64,000 bases of DNA, taken from Lacticaseibacillus saniviri JCM 17471 = DSM 24301 (lineage in GTDB: Bacteria > Bacillota > Bacilli > Lactobacillales > Lactobacillaceae). The notes under the pieces are model-generated. The model was not told the origin of the DNA and ran no database searches. It saw only the letters and a list, made by a program, of their open reading frames with translations. The stretch covers positions 31,347 through 95,346 of the forward strand of contig NZ_BBBX01000007.1 of the NCBI RefSeq assembly GCF_001311785.1, read 5' to 3'. Shown piece after piece: positions 18,760 to 28,966 of the stretch (position 1 is the stretch's first letter; each line of letters begins with the position of its first letter). Made by a program: the position numbers and the translations under genes.

Positions 18760-20079
18760 CTAATAATAGTAAGACAGATCACTGATCGGTGTTGGGTAAG
18801 CATAAATCTGTCGGTTTACGGCATCGCTCGAGAGCTTCTGATTAATAATCCCCGTGAAGGCATTAATCATCTCATCCGCTAATGTCGACACGACAACCGC
18901 ACCCACCAAATGTCCCGTTGTTTTGTCCACAATCGTTGTGGTTTGGGCAATCGGATCCTTAATGCGGTTATAGGTATACCAAGGCGTGGTATTATTGGTG
19001 ACCACTTGATAACGTGTCACATCCTGTTTGGCCTCATCCAAAGAGACACCCACTTGAGCGACCTTAGTGGCGCTAAACACGATTGTTGGAATCACCGGAT
19101 ACTGAATCGGATCAGTTTGACCGAGAATGTGTTGCGCGACATAGCGGCCTTCAAAGCTTGAGACCGGCGTCAACTTAGGTTGTGTCTTGGCAATCACATC
19201 ACCGATGGCATAGATGGAATCCACGCTCGTCTTCAGATGATTGTCGACATGAATCCCTTTGTGGTCATACGCAACACCCACAGCATCGAGATTCAAATCC
19301 GTCACAGCACTGCGACCCATTGCCGCAAAGGCACGATAGACGGTCAGTTCAAAATCATCAGCAATTAACTTCACTTGATCGCCGACTGCTTTGACTTCAG
19401 TCAGACTGACATTCTCGTGAATTTGAATCCGTTTTTGTTTGAGTTGACCGATCAATGTTTTGACGGCTGATTCGGGGAACGCCCGCAACAGGCGATCGGA
19501 ATGCACAATGAGATGAACTTCCGCCCCGGCCGTGGCCGCGATATTGGCTAACTCAAGCGCAACATAACTGCCCCCGATAAACGCCATGGTGCGTGGCAAT
19601 TGATCCAGATCCAAGAAATCCGTGCTGGTACCTAACAACCCAACACCGGGAATATCCGGCATAGTTGGGGTTTGCCCCGTCGCAATCACAATGTGATCCG
19701 CCGTATAGTTCTGGCCATCCACGGTCACTGTATGGGCATCCACAAGCTGGGCCTTGCCATCCACGGTGACGATACCCGCCTGGTTCAGACCAGTCTTGGT
19801 GCCACCGGGAATGCCGCTGGTGTAGCTGCGCTTAAACGCCATCAACCGCGGCCATGAAATATCAGGGATACCAACCAGCCCATTACCAGTCATGCGTGCA
19901 CTCCAGTCTCGCGCTTCAACTGCTGAATACAACATCTTCTTGGGGTCGCAGCCAAAGTTTGGACACGTGCCACCCCACCAATGATTCTCAATCACTAATA
20001 CGCGCTGTTCATCTGCTAATGTGTATGCGGCTGCTAACCCACCTGGGCCGCCACCAATAATTATTGTGTCGTAGTCCAT
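18760..20079 (-). CDS. Pyridine nucleotide-disulfide oxidoreductase (glutathione reductase-like)
   Basis: An intact 439-residue class I flavin disulfide reductase. It has the FAD site IIIGGGPGGLAAAY, the redox-active disulfide in GGTCPNFGCDPKK, an NAD(P)H Rossmann region (GGSYVALELANIAATAG) and YAIGDV. The C-terminal dimerisation domain ends in tyrosines and lacks the His-Glu pair of glutathione reductase, so the substrate is uncertain; related proteins are annotated as NAD(P)/FAD-dependent oxidoreductases. It is the last gene of the OpuC-type operon, 18 nt after the ATPase gene. Confidence 0.88.
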   Translation of the reverse strand: MDYDTIIIGGGPGGLAAAYTLADEQRVLVIENHWWGGTCPNFGCDPKKMLYSAVEARDWSARMTGNGLVGIPDISWPRLMAFKRSYTSGIPGGTKTGLNQAGIVTVDGKAQLVDAHTVTVDGQNYTADHIVIATGQTPTMPDIPGVGLLGTSTDFLDLDQLPRTMAFIGGSYVALELANIAATAGAEVHLIVHSDRLLRAFPESAVKTLIGQLKQKRIQIHENVSLTEVKAVGDQVKLIADDFELTVYRAFAAMGRSAVTDLNLDAVGVAYDHKGIHVDNHLKTSVDSIYAIGDVIAKTQPKLTPVSSFEGRYVAQHILGQTDPIQYPVIPTIVFSATKVAQVGVSLDEAKQDVTRYQVVTNNTTPWYTYNRIKDPIAQTTTIVDKTTGHLVGAVVVSTLADEMINAFTGIINQKLSSDAVNRQIYAYPTPISDLSYYY

Positions 20080-20097
20080 TTGACGCTCCCCCTCGCA

Positions 20098-21042
20098 CTA
20101 TTGTTTATCCGCGACCAACCGTTCGTTGAGATATTGCAACACCTCTGCTGCCGAAACACTGAACGCGGGGTCACTCGTCACATTCACCCGCTCGTGTACC
20201 TGTAGCTGTGCAATCACTGTTTCAATCGGTTGCTCCGACTTTACAGATACCGTACCACTGATTGTCGCTTTGCCAAAAGTTTTTAGCTCACGAGCTGGTT
20301 GTTCCAAAATCCCATCGGAATTCGTCGTGCTGGCAAAGAATGATGAGACAAATTCATCGACCGGGTTGGTCTGAATCGCCTCTGGGGTATCGACCTGTAA
20401 CAACTTACCGTGGCTCATCACCCCAATGCGGTCCCCTAACTTCACGGCTTCAGCCATATCATGAGTGACAAACACTACCGTTTGATGATACTTGTCATGC
20501 AATTTGAGCACCAAATCTTGCAGTTGCGTCCGTGAGATCGGATCCAGCGCGGAGAATGGTTCATCCATTAGAATCACTTGTGGTTGGCTCGCTAACGCTC
20601 GTAAAATCCCAATCCGCTGCTGTTCGCCACCCGACAATTCCTTGGGGTAGCGATGGCGATACTGTTCGTGTGGCAAGTCCACTGAATCCAGCAGCTCGTT
20701 GACGCGCTTGTGCACCTTGGCTTTGGGCCAGTGTTTGAGCTCCGGAATCAACGCGATATTTTGACCCACCGTCATGGTCGGAAACAGCGCAATCTGTTGC
20801 AGCACATAACCGATGTTGTAGCGCAATTCGCGCACAGGGTAGCTTTCCACGGGTTGCTTTGCAAAGAGCACCTGGCCACTGGTCGGTGTAATCAATCGGT
20901 TAATCATTTTGAGGGTTGTGGTCTTACCACTCCCAGAGGTGCCCACAAGCACAAAGAGCTCGCCTTCATTAATATCCAAATTGAGATCGTCCACCACTGT
21001 GGTGTCATCGTATTGTTTGGTGAGATGGTTAAATGTGATCAC
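20098..21042 (-). CDS. Osmoprotectant ABC transporter ATP-binding protein (OpuCA/BusAA-like)
   Basis: About 314 residues from a GTG at 21042, chosen because AAGGAGG lies 8 nt upstream; the GTG at 21051 would overlap it. Walker A is GTSGSGKTTTLKMIN, the signature LSGGEQQRIGILRAL, Walker B VILMDEPFSALDP. The C-terminal 80 residues resemble the CBS-type regulatory region of glycine betaine ATPases but are short and divergent. It pairs with the fused permease/binding protein upstream (14-nt gap). Confidence 0.92.
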   Translation of the reverse strand: MITFNHLTKQYDDTTVVDDLNLDINEGELFVLVGTSGSGKTTTLKMINRLITPTSGQVLFAKQPVESYPVRELRYNIGYVLQQIALFPTMTVGQNIALIPELKHWPKAKVHKRVNELLDSVDLPHEQYRHRYPKELSGGEQQRIGILRALASQPQVILMDEPFSALDPISRTQLQDLVLKLHDKYHQTVVFVTHDMAEAVKLGDRIGVMSHGKLLQVDTPEAIQTNPVDEFVSSFFASTTNSDGILEQPARELKTFGKATISGTVSVKSEQPIETVIAQLQVHERVNVTSDPAFSVSAAEVLQYLNERLVADKQ

Positions 21043-21055
21043 AGTCGGCACCTCC

Positions 21056-22575
21056 TTATTTGAGTAATCCTTGTTGCGTCAGATACTTTTTGGCCACAGT
21101 CGACGGCTTTTCCTTCAGCACATTGACCTCGTAGTTCATCTCTTGCATCTGTTTTTCGGTAATCTGATTGGTCAGCTTCTTGAGCTGTGCCACAATCGTC
21201 GGGTGTGCTTGGCAAATTTCTGCGACATCAATGGGGCACCACGATAGGTTGGGAAAAGCTTGCGGTCATCTTGTAAGGCTAACAGGTGGTATTGGCGCAA
21301 TTGCGAGTCTGTTGTGTAGCCATCCGTGATATTGACCGTCCCCTTGGTCAGCGCCTGATACCGCAGCGATGCATCCAAAGACTTCACTTGGAATTGCAGA
21401 CCGTACACATCTTTGATGCCGCGATAACCATCACGGCGATCAATGAACTCGAGATCAAAGCCTGCATGCAGTTGGCCGGTGACCTTATTCAGATCCGAAA
21501 TAGTTTTGAGCTGATATTGCTTGGCGAACTTCTGTGTCACCACCACGGCATAGGTGTTGTTGTACTGCATCGGTGGCAACATCGTCAGTTGTTGTTTCTT
21601 CAATAAATCGTTGGCAATCTGATAGCTGTCCCCGGCGGCCGCTTGCTTGAGTTGGGTCTTTGTCGGCTTCGTGAGACTCTCAAGCACCGTTCCCGTGAAT
21701 TCAGGATAGATATCGATTTGATTGCTCTTCAATGCATTGAACAAGAAGCTGGTCTGACCAAAATTCGGTTTCAGTGTCACCTTCGTATTCGGTGATTTGG
21801 CCGTAATCAATTCTTTGTACATATTAATCAAGATATCAGGTTCGGAACCCAACTTGCCGGCGATTACCACCTCTTCTTGTGGCTTCACAACGGCTTGATA
21901 GGTCGCCACACCACCGAATCCCAGCAGGATCGCGCCCAGTGCCATCACACTGTAGCGCCAACGCACTTTTTGCAGGAGCTGTAACCCAAATGAAAAAAGA
22001 ATCGCGAGCAACGCGGCAGCCAGTGCCCCCAATAAGGTGAGTGCAGGATCGTTACGATCGATCCCCAGCAGAATAAAGGTCCCCAAACCACCCGCACCGA
22101 TCAGGGCCGCCAGAGTTGCCGTCCCAATAATTAACACGGTAGCCGTCCGAATCCCGGAAATAATCACGGGCATCGCCAACGGCAGTTCCACGCGCACTAA
22201 CTTCTGCAGGCGCGACAAACCAAACGCGGTCGCCGCCTCTTCATATGACGGATCGATTTCATCGAGACCCACGTATGTATTTTGGAAAATAGGCAATAGC
22301 GCATAAACCACTAAGGCAATGATGGCCGGTAGATTGCCAATCCCCACGAATGGAATCAGCAGTCCCAGCAGTGCAAGTGAGGGAATGGTCTGCAGAATCC
22401 CGGTGAGTTGGAGCAAGACGTTCGCAATTTTTTTGTGCGGTTGCACCCAGATTGCTAATGGCACCGCAATGATGGTGGCAATCAATAGGGCGAGCAATGA
22501 TAACTGTAAGTGTTGTAGCAACGCGGTCCACAATTCACCACGTCGCGTCATGAGGGTTTGAATAAAGGCGTTCAC
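21056..22575 (-). CDS. Osmoprotectant ABC transporter permease fused to substrate-binding domain (OpuCB-OpuCC type), frameshifted
   Basis: The GTG at 22575 has GGAG at good spacing. Residues 1-205 form a permease domain with about six helices and an EEAATAFGLSRLQKLVRVELP coupling loop. A further helix near residue 215 is followed by a periplasmic-type binding domain (VVIAGKLGSEPDILINMYKELI, YPEFTGTVLESLT) of the quaternary-amine class. The frame breaks near 21205; the next frame continues HPTIVAQLKKLTNQI and ends TQQGLLK at 21056. Reconstructed length is about 506 residues. Fused permease-binding proteins are well known in lactic acid bacteria. Likely substrates are glycine betaine, choline or carnitine. 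Confidence 0.9.
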
Positions 22576-22802
22576 GGTAATCTCCAATCTTGGTTCATAA
22601 TCAATTGATTCACGTTATCTTCATCTTACTCGGCTAACAAAAGGTGTGTCTAGCAAAGCAGATATTTGCTGAACATCAGTACCCATTAGTGTACTCTTTT
22701 CACTTCTTGACGTCAGCGCGAATGCTTTACTTTTGGCAGAAATACGCCTACACTATTAGTCAACTTATTTTTACGGATGACGCATATAAAGGAAGGATTC
22801 GC

Positions 22803-25086
22803 TTGAAAAATAAAACAAAAAAGCTGAACAAGAACGCGTCAATCATGTGATTCAACGAATCGATTCACGGCTCGATGATATTGTGACGCAAATTGAATCA
22901 GCGCACCAAGAAACCAGCCGGATTGAACAAGATTATGGTGACAACACCAAGGTCAATGTTTTTGAAGTCGATGATCGCATGGAAACCAATGCTGCCGTGC
23001 AACAACAAAAGCAAATGGTCGCACGTGCTGTTGAAAATGAAACGATTTTGAAGAATGAACAGCAACAGCTCACACGGCTGCAAACCAGTCCTTACTTCGG
23101 CCGCATCGACGTTGCAGAAGATGGTGACACCGATACCCTCTATATTGGGACAGCCACCTTCATGGATCAGAATGATTTTCTGGTTTACGATTGGCGCGCC
23201 CCCGTTGCTTCTATTTATTACAACGGGACGCTGGGGCCAGTGAACTACGACACCCCAACCGGTCAAATCAGCGCCGAGCTTTTGAACAAGCGCCAGTTCA
23301 CCATTCAAGATGGCAAGATTACCGCGATGTTTGATACCAACGAAACTGTCGGCGACGAAATGTTGCAGGCCGTTCTCGGTGAACAGAGCGACACCGCCAT
23401 GCAAAATATCGTGGCCACGATTCAAAAGGAACAAAACGATATTATCCGCGACACCACATCTGATCTCTTGGTTGTTCAAGGGGTCGCCGGTTCCGGTAAG
23501 ACCAGTGCGGTCCTGCAGCGAGTTGCGTACTTGCTGTATCACAGCCGCAGCCAGCTCGATGCCGATCAGATGGTCTTGTTCTCACCTAACCAACTCTTCG
23601 CCAACTATATCTCCGCGGTTTTACCGAGTTTGGGTGAAAAGAATATGCGTCAGGCCACACTTGCGGAATTCTTCGCCAAGCGCTTCTCTGGCTTACACGT
23701 GCAGACCATGTTCGAGCGCTTTGAACGCGACCAAATCAGTCTGCCTGAAACCACAAAGACGATTCGCCGCTTCAAGGAATCACATGAATTCCTGACGGCC
23801 ATCGATGGTTATCTCAAGGCCAACCGCGATACGCCATTCTTTGTCGATATCGAATTGAACGGTGAGGTCTTCTTCAGCGCCAACACCATCACGCGCATCT
23901 ATCAGCAACAACCAAAAATGCACTGGCCGCCGATAAGTTCCTGGCGACAAAGAATGCCCTGATCAAGCGTCTGAACCAACGCATCGGCATTGAGATTCAT
24001 CAGGATTGGGTCCAAGAGGCTGTCACCTTGTTATCCGATTCAGAGTTGCGTGACTTGTTGAATGGTCACCACTTTGAATCCGGTGACGATGAAGCGCGCT
24101 TCATTTCTCGTCAAGTCGTCGCGGATGCCTTTGCTCCCGTGTACGACGCCATTTATAATGACTATTTCTTTGACAGCTATCAGGAATACGGGCGTTTCTT
24201 GACCACCATTGAGACCCCAGTTGATGCCAGTATCTGGCAGACCATGGTCGAAAGTGTAATGGCGGGGTTGGAGCAGCATCAACTCAACCTGGATGATGCC
24301 GCACCGATTCTGTATCTGCGTGATCAACTGACCGGTAGCGGGATCAACCGCGGCATTCAGTACGTCTTTGTCGATGAGATGCAGGATTACAGCATGGCGC
24401 AACTTTTCTATCTCCATCACGCCTTTCCACGCGCCAAATTGACCTTCCTAGGAGACGCCAAGCAGGATGTCTTCACCAGTCACTATCAACCAAGCGATTT
24501 CATCCACGAGATCGGTGACGTGTTCAAGGGGATGCACGTGCGGCTGATTGAATTGAACCGCAGTTATCGTTCAACCGCGCCGATCACTAACTTCGGTAAG
24601 GCACTGCTCGATAAGAGTGACCACATTCAGGCGTTCAATCGTGATGGCGACAAGCCCCAAGTCATCACGACCAATCGCGATCAGGCCATTAGCACCCTCG
24701 CGCATTTGGTCGATGACCTGCTGACCACGCAGAGTACCGTTGCCATCTTGACCAAAGACCAGGCGGCGGCTAACCAGCTCTATGCCACCCTGCATGTCGA
24801 TCAGCCGGTCACGCTGCTCAACTTGAACGATCATCAGCTCAAAACTGGCTGTCTGATTCTGCCTGTTTACCTCGCCAAGGGGCTCGAGTTCGATGCCGTT
24901 ATTGGCTATGACATCTCAGCTGACACCTATCAAAGCGATGCGGATCGCGACATTCTCTATACACTGAGCTCACGTGCCCTACATTCACTGAGTTTGGTCT
25001 GTATCGACCAACCGAGTCCACTATTGGTCGATCTGCCGAGTGACCTGTACACGGAGATTAAGAGCGTGACAAGTCCGGTGCAGTAA
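22803..25086 (+). CDS. helD: HelD-like UvrD/Rep family helicase (RNA polymerase recycling), two A-run frameshifts
   Basis: A TTG at 22803 behind GGAAGGATTCGC begins KNKTKKAEQERVNHVI once a missing A is restored in the run 22817-22822. The N-terminal coiled coil (about residues 1-110) and YDWRAPVASIYYN are HelD hallmarks; Walker A is GVAGSGKTSAVLQR. A second missing A at 23914-23918 joins YQQQPKNALAADKF to the second half, which has VDEMQDYSMAQL and the later helicase motifs (NRSYRSTAPI, LPVYLAKGLEFDAVI). Reconstructed length is about 760 residues. HelD removes RNA polymerase from stalled complexes. The last residues (SVTSPVQ) are encoded by a repeat remnant. Confidence 0.88.
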
Positions 25087-25095
25087 CGCGATTAA
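25061..25095 (+). repeat. Remnant of a hairpin-repeat unit overlapping the helD 3' end
   Basis: AGAGCGTGACAAGTCC reproduces the start of the unit at 1307 (AGAGCGTGACAAGTCC) and encodes the last helD codons; the rest is degenerate. It is in sense orientation. Confidence 0.65.
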
Positions 25096-25115
25096 TCGAT
25101 TTTGTTCGGAAATCG

Positions 25116-25160
25116 AAAGAGGAGCTATGACAAAACAATGTTTTGTCATAGCTCCTCTTT
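25116..25160. terminator. Bidirectional terminator between helD and GNAT genes
   Basis: AAAGAGGAGCTATGACAAAAC pairs perfectly with GTTTTGTCATAGCTCCTCTTT around AAT. The upper stem GACAAAAC/GTTTTGTC recurs in three other terminators here. Confidence 0.92.
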
Positions 25161-25162
25161 TT

Positions 25163-25697
25163 TCATGCCAAGTTCAATTCATACGCTAAGCGCGCGTTGT
25201 CTTCATGATTCTCAGCGGGTTCATCCACGTAGATTTTGCCCCGATGCTGATAACCAACACGACCCACAACCGCCTGCATCCGCTTGTTCAAAGCATGCGT
25301 ATCGATGCGGAAGTTGCGCACACCATCGCGATACGCGGCGCTGATTAGGTTGGAGAAGAAGAAATAGCTCAGGTGTTGTCCCGCAAACCATCCCCGATCG
25401 CAATCCGGTGAATCGTCGCATAAGGATCGACTTCATTGTGCCAGGCACCATCCCAGATTTCGGTGTAATTGCCGTCATTGCCCACAATCATCGTTGCGGT
25501 CCCCGCAATCACATCATCGACCATCAATAACCAACATTGCTGGGCCGAAATATCTTGGCGTAATGTTGCTGGATCCGGATAACCGTCTTGCCATTGTGGA
25601 CTGCCATCTTTTTGAGCATGGCCTTGGCATGATCGATAATCGTCATGATGGCAGGCAAATCGCTCTGTACTGCACGTTTAATATAAATCAAACTCAT
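25163..25697 (-). CDS. GNAT family N-acetyltransferase, two frameshifts
   Basis: From the ATG at 25697 (AAGGGGGGCACC leader) the frame reads YIKRAVQSDLPAIMTIIDHAKAMLK. Restoring one A in the run after it gives KDGSPQWQDGYP, typical of this GNAT subfamily, then LLMVDDVIAGTATMIVG and TIHRIAIGD. A second restored T gives FAGQHLSYFFFSNL, the acetyl-CoA helix, and the stop at 25163. Reconstructed length is about 178 residues. The substrate is unknown. Confidence 0.8.
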
Positions 25698-25788
25698 CCT
25701 GGTGCCCCCCTTTAATCAATTGATTTCAGCATATCACGAATCAGTTTTGACCGACATCAAAAAATAAGTTTGTGAATTATTGAATACC

Positions 25789-25816
25789 TTTGACAAGCGA
25801 TACAACGCGCGTATGA
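25789..25816 (+). promoter_or_regulatory. Promoter of the P-type ATPase gene
   Basis: TTGACA (25789-25794) and TATGAT (25811-25816) with 16 bp between. Transcription should begin near 25823, which excludes in-frame start codons before that point. Confidence 0.85.
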
Positions 25817-25863
25817 TGGGGGTGTTATCAATAATCAAAATCATGGGTAAAGCTGGCGATATT

Positions 25864-28650
25864 ATGGCAAATCAGCCATTAACAACAGACAACGCCGCAC
25901 AAATGGCGCTCAACGATTTGGATCAACAATTAGGCACAACCGCGGACGGTCTCACACAAGAGGCGGCGGCCAAACGCCTCGAAACTGTGGGGCCGAACAC
26001 CATTCAACACAGCCAAAAGCAATCACAACTGCTGCGCTTCTTGAAGAACTTCACCTCACTCATGGCGCTGCTACTCTGGGTGAGCGGCTTTGTGGCCATG
26101 TTTGCGGGCATGCCTGAACTCGGAATTGCCATCTGGGCCGTCAATATTATCAATGGCTGTTTCTCCTTCTGGCAGGAACACGCCGCACAAAAGGCAACCG
26201 ATTCGCTGCGCAAGATGTTACCAACGTATGTGAATGTCATTCGGGATGGTAAGGTCACCCAGATCGATGCGGATGACTTGGTTCCCGGTGACGTCTTCCA
26301 GATTCAAGCGGGTAACTCGATACCAGCTGACGCACGCATCACTGAAGCCGCCTCACTGCAGGTGGATGAATCGGCACTCACAGGTGAATCGCTCCCTGTT
26401 TTCAAGCAGGTCGCTTACGAACACGATGATGGTAAGTTTGCCTTGAAGAATATTGTCTTCGCTGGCACCATTGTCACCAGCGGGACAGCCACGGCTACCG
26501 CACTGGCAACAGGGATGCAAACCGAATTCGGTCAAATCGCCAAATTAACGCAGAGTCAAAAACAGACCACTTCACCACTGCAGCGTGAACTCAATCGTCT
26601 CACGCAGCAGCTTTCGCTCATCGCGATTGGTATTGGGGTCGCCTTTTTTATTCTCGCGATCTTCTTCGTTCATTATCCAGTCGCAAAATCCTTTATCTTT
26701 GCCCTCGGGATGGTCGTTGCCTTCATTCCTGAAGGCCTCTTGCCAACAGTGACCCTGTCGCTTGCGCAAGGTACCACACGAATGGCCAAGAAACACGCAT
26801 TACTGAAGGATCTCAACAGTGTCGAAACATTGGGTGAAACCACCGTCATCTGTTCCGATAAAACAGGAACACTGACGCAAAACCAAATGACGGTGAATCA
26901 CATCTGGTTACCTGGCCAAGAATATACGGTCAGCGGGACGGGTTATGTCAATAACGGTCACATTCAACTGAACCAAAAAGACTTCGACATCAGTCAAGAC
27001 GCTAACCTCGCTCGCCTGCTCGATATCGCTTTGTTAAACAATGATACTAAGCTGGAAACACCAAAGGATAATCAAGCTACCACCAAGATTCTGGGCACCC
27101 CAACAGAAGCCGGGCTCAATATTTTGACCGACAAGGCTGGACTCGATAAGGTCAAAGCGCTGCAGGCCACCCCGCGCATTGCGGAACTGCCATTCGATTC
27201 TGATCGCAAGCGCATGACCACCGTGCAACAACTGCCTGAACAACAGCGCATGTTGTACACCAAGGGCGCCCTCGATGGCGTGATTCAGATCTGCGACCAG
27301 ATTCTCGATCGCGGAACGGTTCGCCCCCTCACCGCAACTGATAAGGCAGCAATCGATGCCGCCAATAAGAAATATGCGGCTGACGGCTTACGGTCACTCG
27401 CATTTGCTTATCGGACAGAAGCCGATAGTGTCACCCCCGATCCTGCTACATACAGCATCAAGACCGCCGAACAACACATGACTTTCGTTGGTTTGGCCGC
27501 CATGTCTGATCCACCACGGCCCGAAATCTATGCGGCTGTTGAACAGTGTCATCGTGCTAACATTCGGATTATTATGGTCACGGGTGATAGCGCCCTGACT
27601 GCTAAGAGTATCGCTGTCAAAATCGGTCTTACCTCAGCGGATGCCAAGGTGATTACCGGCGACCAAATCGATTCCATGAGCGATGCTGAGTTGCAACAAG
27701 CCGTCAAAGGTGAAGTTATTTTTGCACGCGTTGCCCCTGAGCACAAGTTCCGCATCGTCTCGATGTGCCAAGCTAATGGCGATGTCGTCGCCTCGACTGG
27801 GGACGGGGTCAATGATGCCCCAGCACTCAAGAAAGCTGATATCGGGATTGCCATGGGGGTTACAGGTACCGACGTCGCAAAGGATGCCGCGGATATGATC
27901 CTGACCGATGACAATTTTGCCTCAATCGTCGCTGCCATTGAAGAAGGCCGCACCGTTTATAGCAATATCCAAAAGTTCCTGCTCTATATCTTGAACAGTA
28001 ACGTACCTGAAGCCATTCCGTCCGTTCTCTTCTTATTCACTCGCGGCTTGGTGCCACTGCCACTGACCGTGATGCAAATTCTGATGGTGGATCTCGGGAC
28101 TGACATGTTGCCAGCGCTGGGGTTGGGTGCTGAAAAGAGTGAACCCGGGATTATGGATCAGCCACCGCGGCCACGCAATGCGCACCTGTTGAGTCGCTCG
28201 ATTATCTGGAAGGCGTTTGGACTTTATGGCTTAACCGCCTCACTGATTTCATCATTGGCCTATTTCTTCGTGAATATGACTTACGGTTGGCCCGCAAACG
28301 CACTGGCAGCCAGCGGCCCCGTTTATCGTGAAGCCACAACGATGACATTAGCTGCAATTGTCTTCTGCCAAATTGCAGCGGCGATTAACTGCCGGACCCA
28401 ATTATCCTCCGTCTTCAAGATTGGTATCTTCAGTAACCGGCACATCATCTGGGGGATTGTCTTTGAAGTCTTCTTGCTCACTTGCTTGATGTATATCCCA
28501 CTGCTGCAAGGACTGTTCAATACCGCGCCAATCGGTGGTGTGGAATGGGTGATTCTCCTCTGCATCCCAGTACCATTGATTCTGCTCGAGGAAACACGCA
28601 AGTACTTTGTCAGAAGACATGTCTTAAAGAGTGCGACAAAAGGCGCTTAA
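25864..28650 (+). CDS. Cation-translocating P-type ATPase (P2 class)
   Basis: About 928 residues from the ATG at 25864. Upstream in-frame ATGs up to 25816 fall inside the promoter; one at 25843 remains possible, and no strong ribosome site decides. All P-type motifs are present: VDESALTGESLPV, ICSDKTGTLT with the phosphorylated Asp, MVTGDSALTA and STGDGVNDAPALKKADIGIAMG. The PEGLLPTVT motif in helix 4 points to the P2 group (calcium or Na/K-type) rather than metal exporters. The C-terminal residues SATKGA are encoded by the start of a type B hairpin repeat. Likely role is calcium or sodium export. Confidence 0.92.
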   Translation: MANQPLTTDNAAQMALNDLDQQLGTTADGLTQEAAAKRLETVGPNTIQHSQKQSQLLRFLKNFTSLMALLLWVSGFVAMFAGMPELGIAIWAVNIINGCFSFWQEHAAQKATDSLRKMLPTYVNVIRDGKVTQIDADDLVPGDVFQIQAGNSIPADARITEAASLQVDESALTGESLPVFKQVAYEHDDGKFALKNIVFAGTIVTSGTATATALATGMQTEFGQIAKLTQSQKQTTSPLQRELNRLTQQLSLIAIGIGVAFFILAIFFVHYPVAKSFIFALGMVVAFIPEGLLPTVTLSLAQGTTRMAKKHALLKDLNSVETLGETTVICSDKTGTLTQNQMTVNHIWLPGQEYTVSGTGYVNNGHIQLNQKDFDISQDANLARLLDIALLNNDTKLETPKDNQATTKILGTPTEAGLNILTDKAGLDKVKALQATPRIAELPFDSDRKRMTTVQQLPEQQRMLYTKGALDGVIQICDQILDRGTVRPLTATDKAAIDAANKKYAADGLRSLAFAYRTEADSVTPDPATYSIKTAEQHMTFVGLAAMSDPPRPEIYAAVEQCHRANIRIIMVTGDSALTAKSIAVKIGLTSADAKVITGDQIDSMSDAELQQAVKGEVIFARVAPEHKFRIVSMCQANGDVVASTGDGVNDAPALKKADIGIAMGVTGTDVAKDAADMILTDDNFASIVAAIEEGRTVYSNIQKFLLYILNSNVPEAIPSVLFLFTRGLVPLPLTVMQILMVDLGTDMLPALGLGAEKSEPGIMDQPPRPRNAHLLSRSIIWKAFGLYGLTASLISSLAYFFVNMTYGWPANALAASGPVYREATTMTLAAIVFCQIAAAINCRTQLSSVFKIGIFSNRHIIWGIVFEVFLLTCLMYIPLLQGLFNTAPIGGVEWVILLCIPVPLILLEETRKYFVRRHVLKSATKGA

Positions 28651-28820
28651 ACATGAGGATTAGCAAAATCTTTGACAGAAGCCGGTTTGTGGCTTCGGCA
28701 AAGATGAGCTAACCGGAGTGTTTTGCCTTTGGGAACACGTTTAGAGTGCGACAAACCCCGCTTAACAATCGAGGACGAGCTAACTTTGAACGCCGTGCCA
28801 GCTATGACACACGTTTTAGG
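28629..28820 (+). repeat. Hairpin-repeat unit B and a degenerate C unit after the P-type ATPase
   Basis: Unit B (28629-28742) begins inside the ATPase coding region, 21 nt before its stop. Stems AAACAT/GTGTTT, loop GAGGA/CCGGA, TTAGC/GCTAA, ATCTTTG/CAAAGAT and AGAAGCC/GGCTTC are all paired, the last two differing in sequence from other B units with compensation. From 28744 a C-type unit begins (AACAATC, GAGGA) and then becomes degenerate, ending with ACACGTTTTAG. Confidence 0.82.
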
Positions 28821-28862
28821 TGCACCCCCACATGAATTAAATTCACTTAAACAACAAACATA

Positions 28863-28905
28863 AAAAGGGCTGTGATAAAACCAATCGGTTTTGTCACAGC
28901 CCTTT
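28863..28905. terminator. Bidirectional terminator
   Basis: AAAGGGCTGTGATAAAACC pairs with GGTTTTGTCACAGCCCTTT around AATC... It sits between the convergent ATPase and DHA2 exporter genes. Confidence 0.9.
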
Positions 28906-28922
28906 GTTAGTAACAGTAATAG

Positions 28923-28961
28923 TGATGAAACGTGTGCCAAAAGCATCTTTTGTCACACTCG
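28923..28961 (-). repeat. Minimal hairpin-repeat unit after the DHA2 exporter gene
   Basis: On the minus strand: GAGTGTGACAAAAG-ATG-CTTTTGGCACACGTTTC. Only the outer stem and the 8-bp stem remain, closed by a 3-nt loop. It begins 5 nt after the stop codon of the minus-strand exporter gene, so orientation follows the gene. Confidence 0.75.
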
Positions 28962-28966
28962 CAGCT

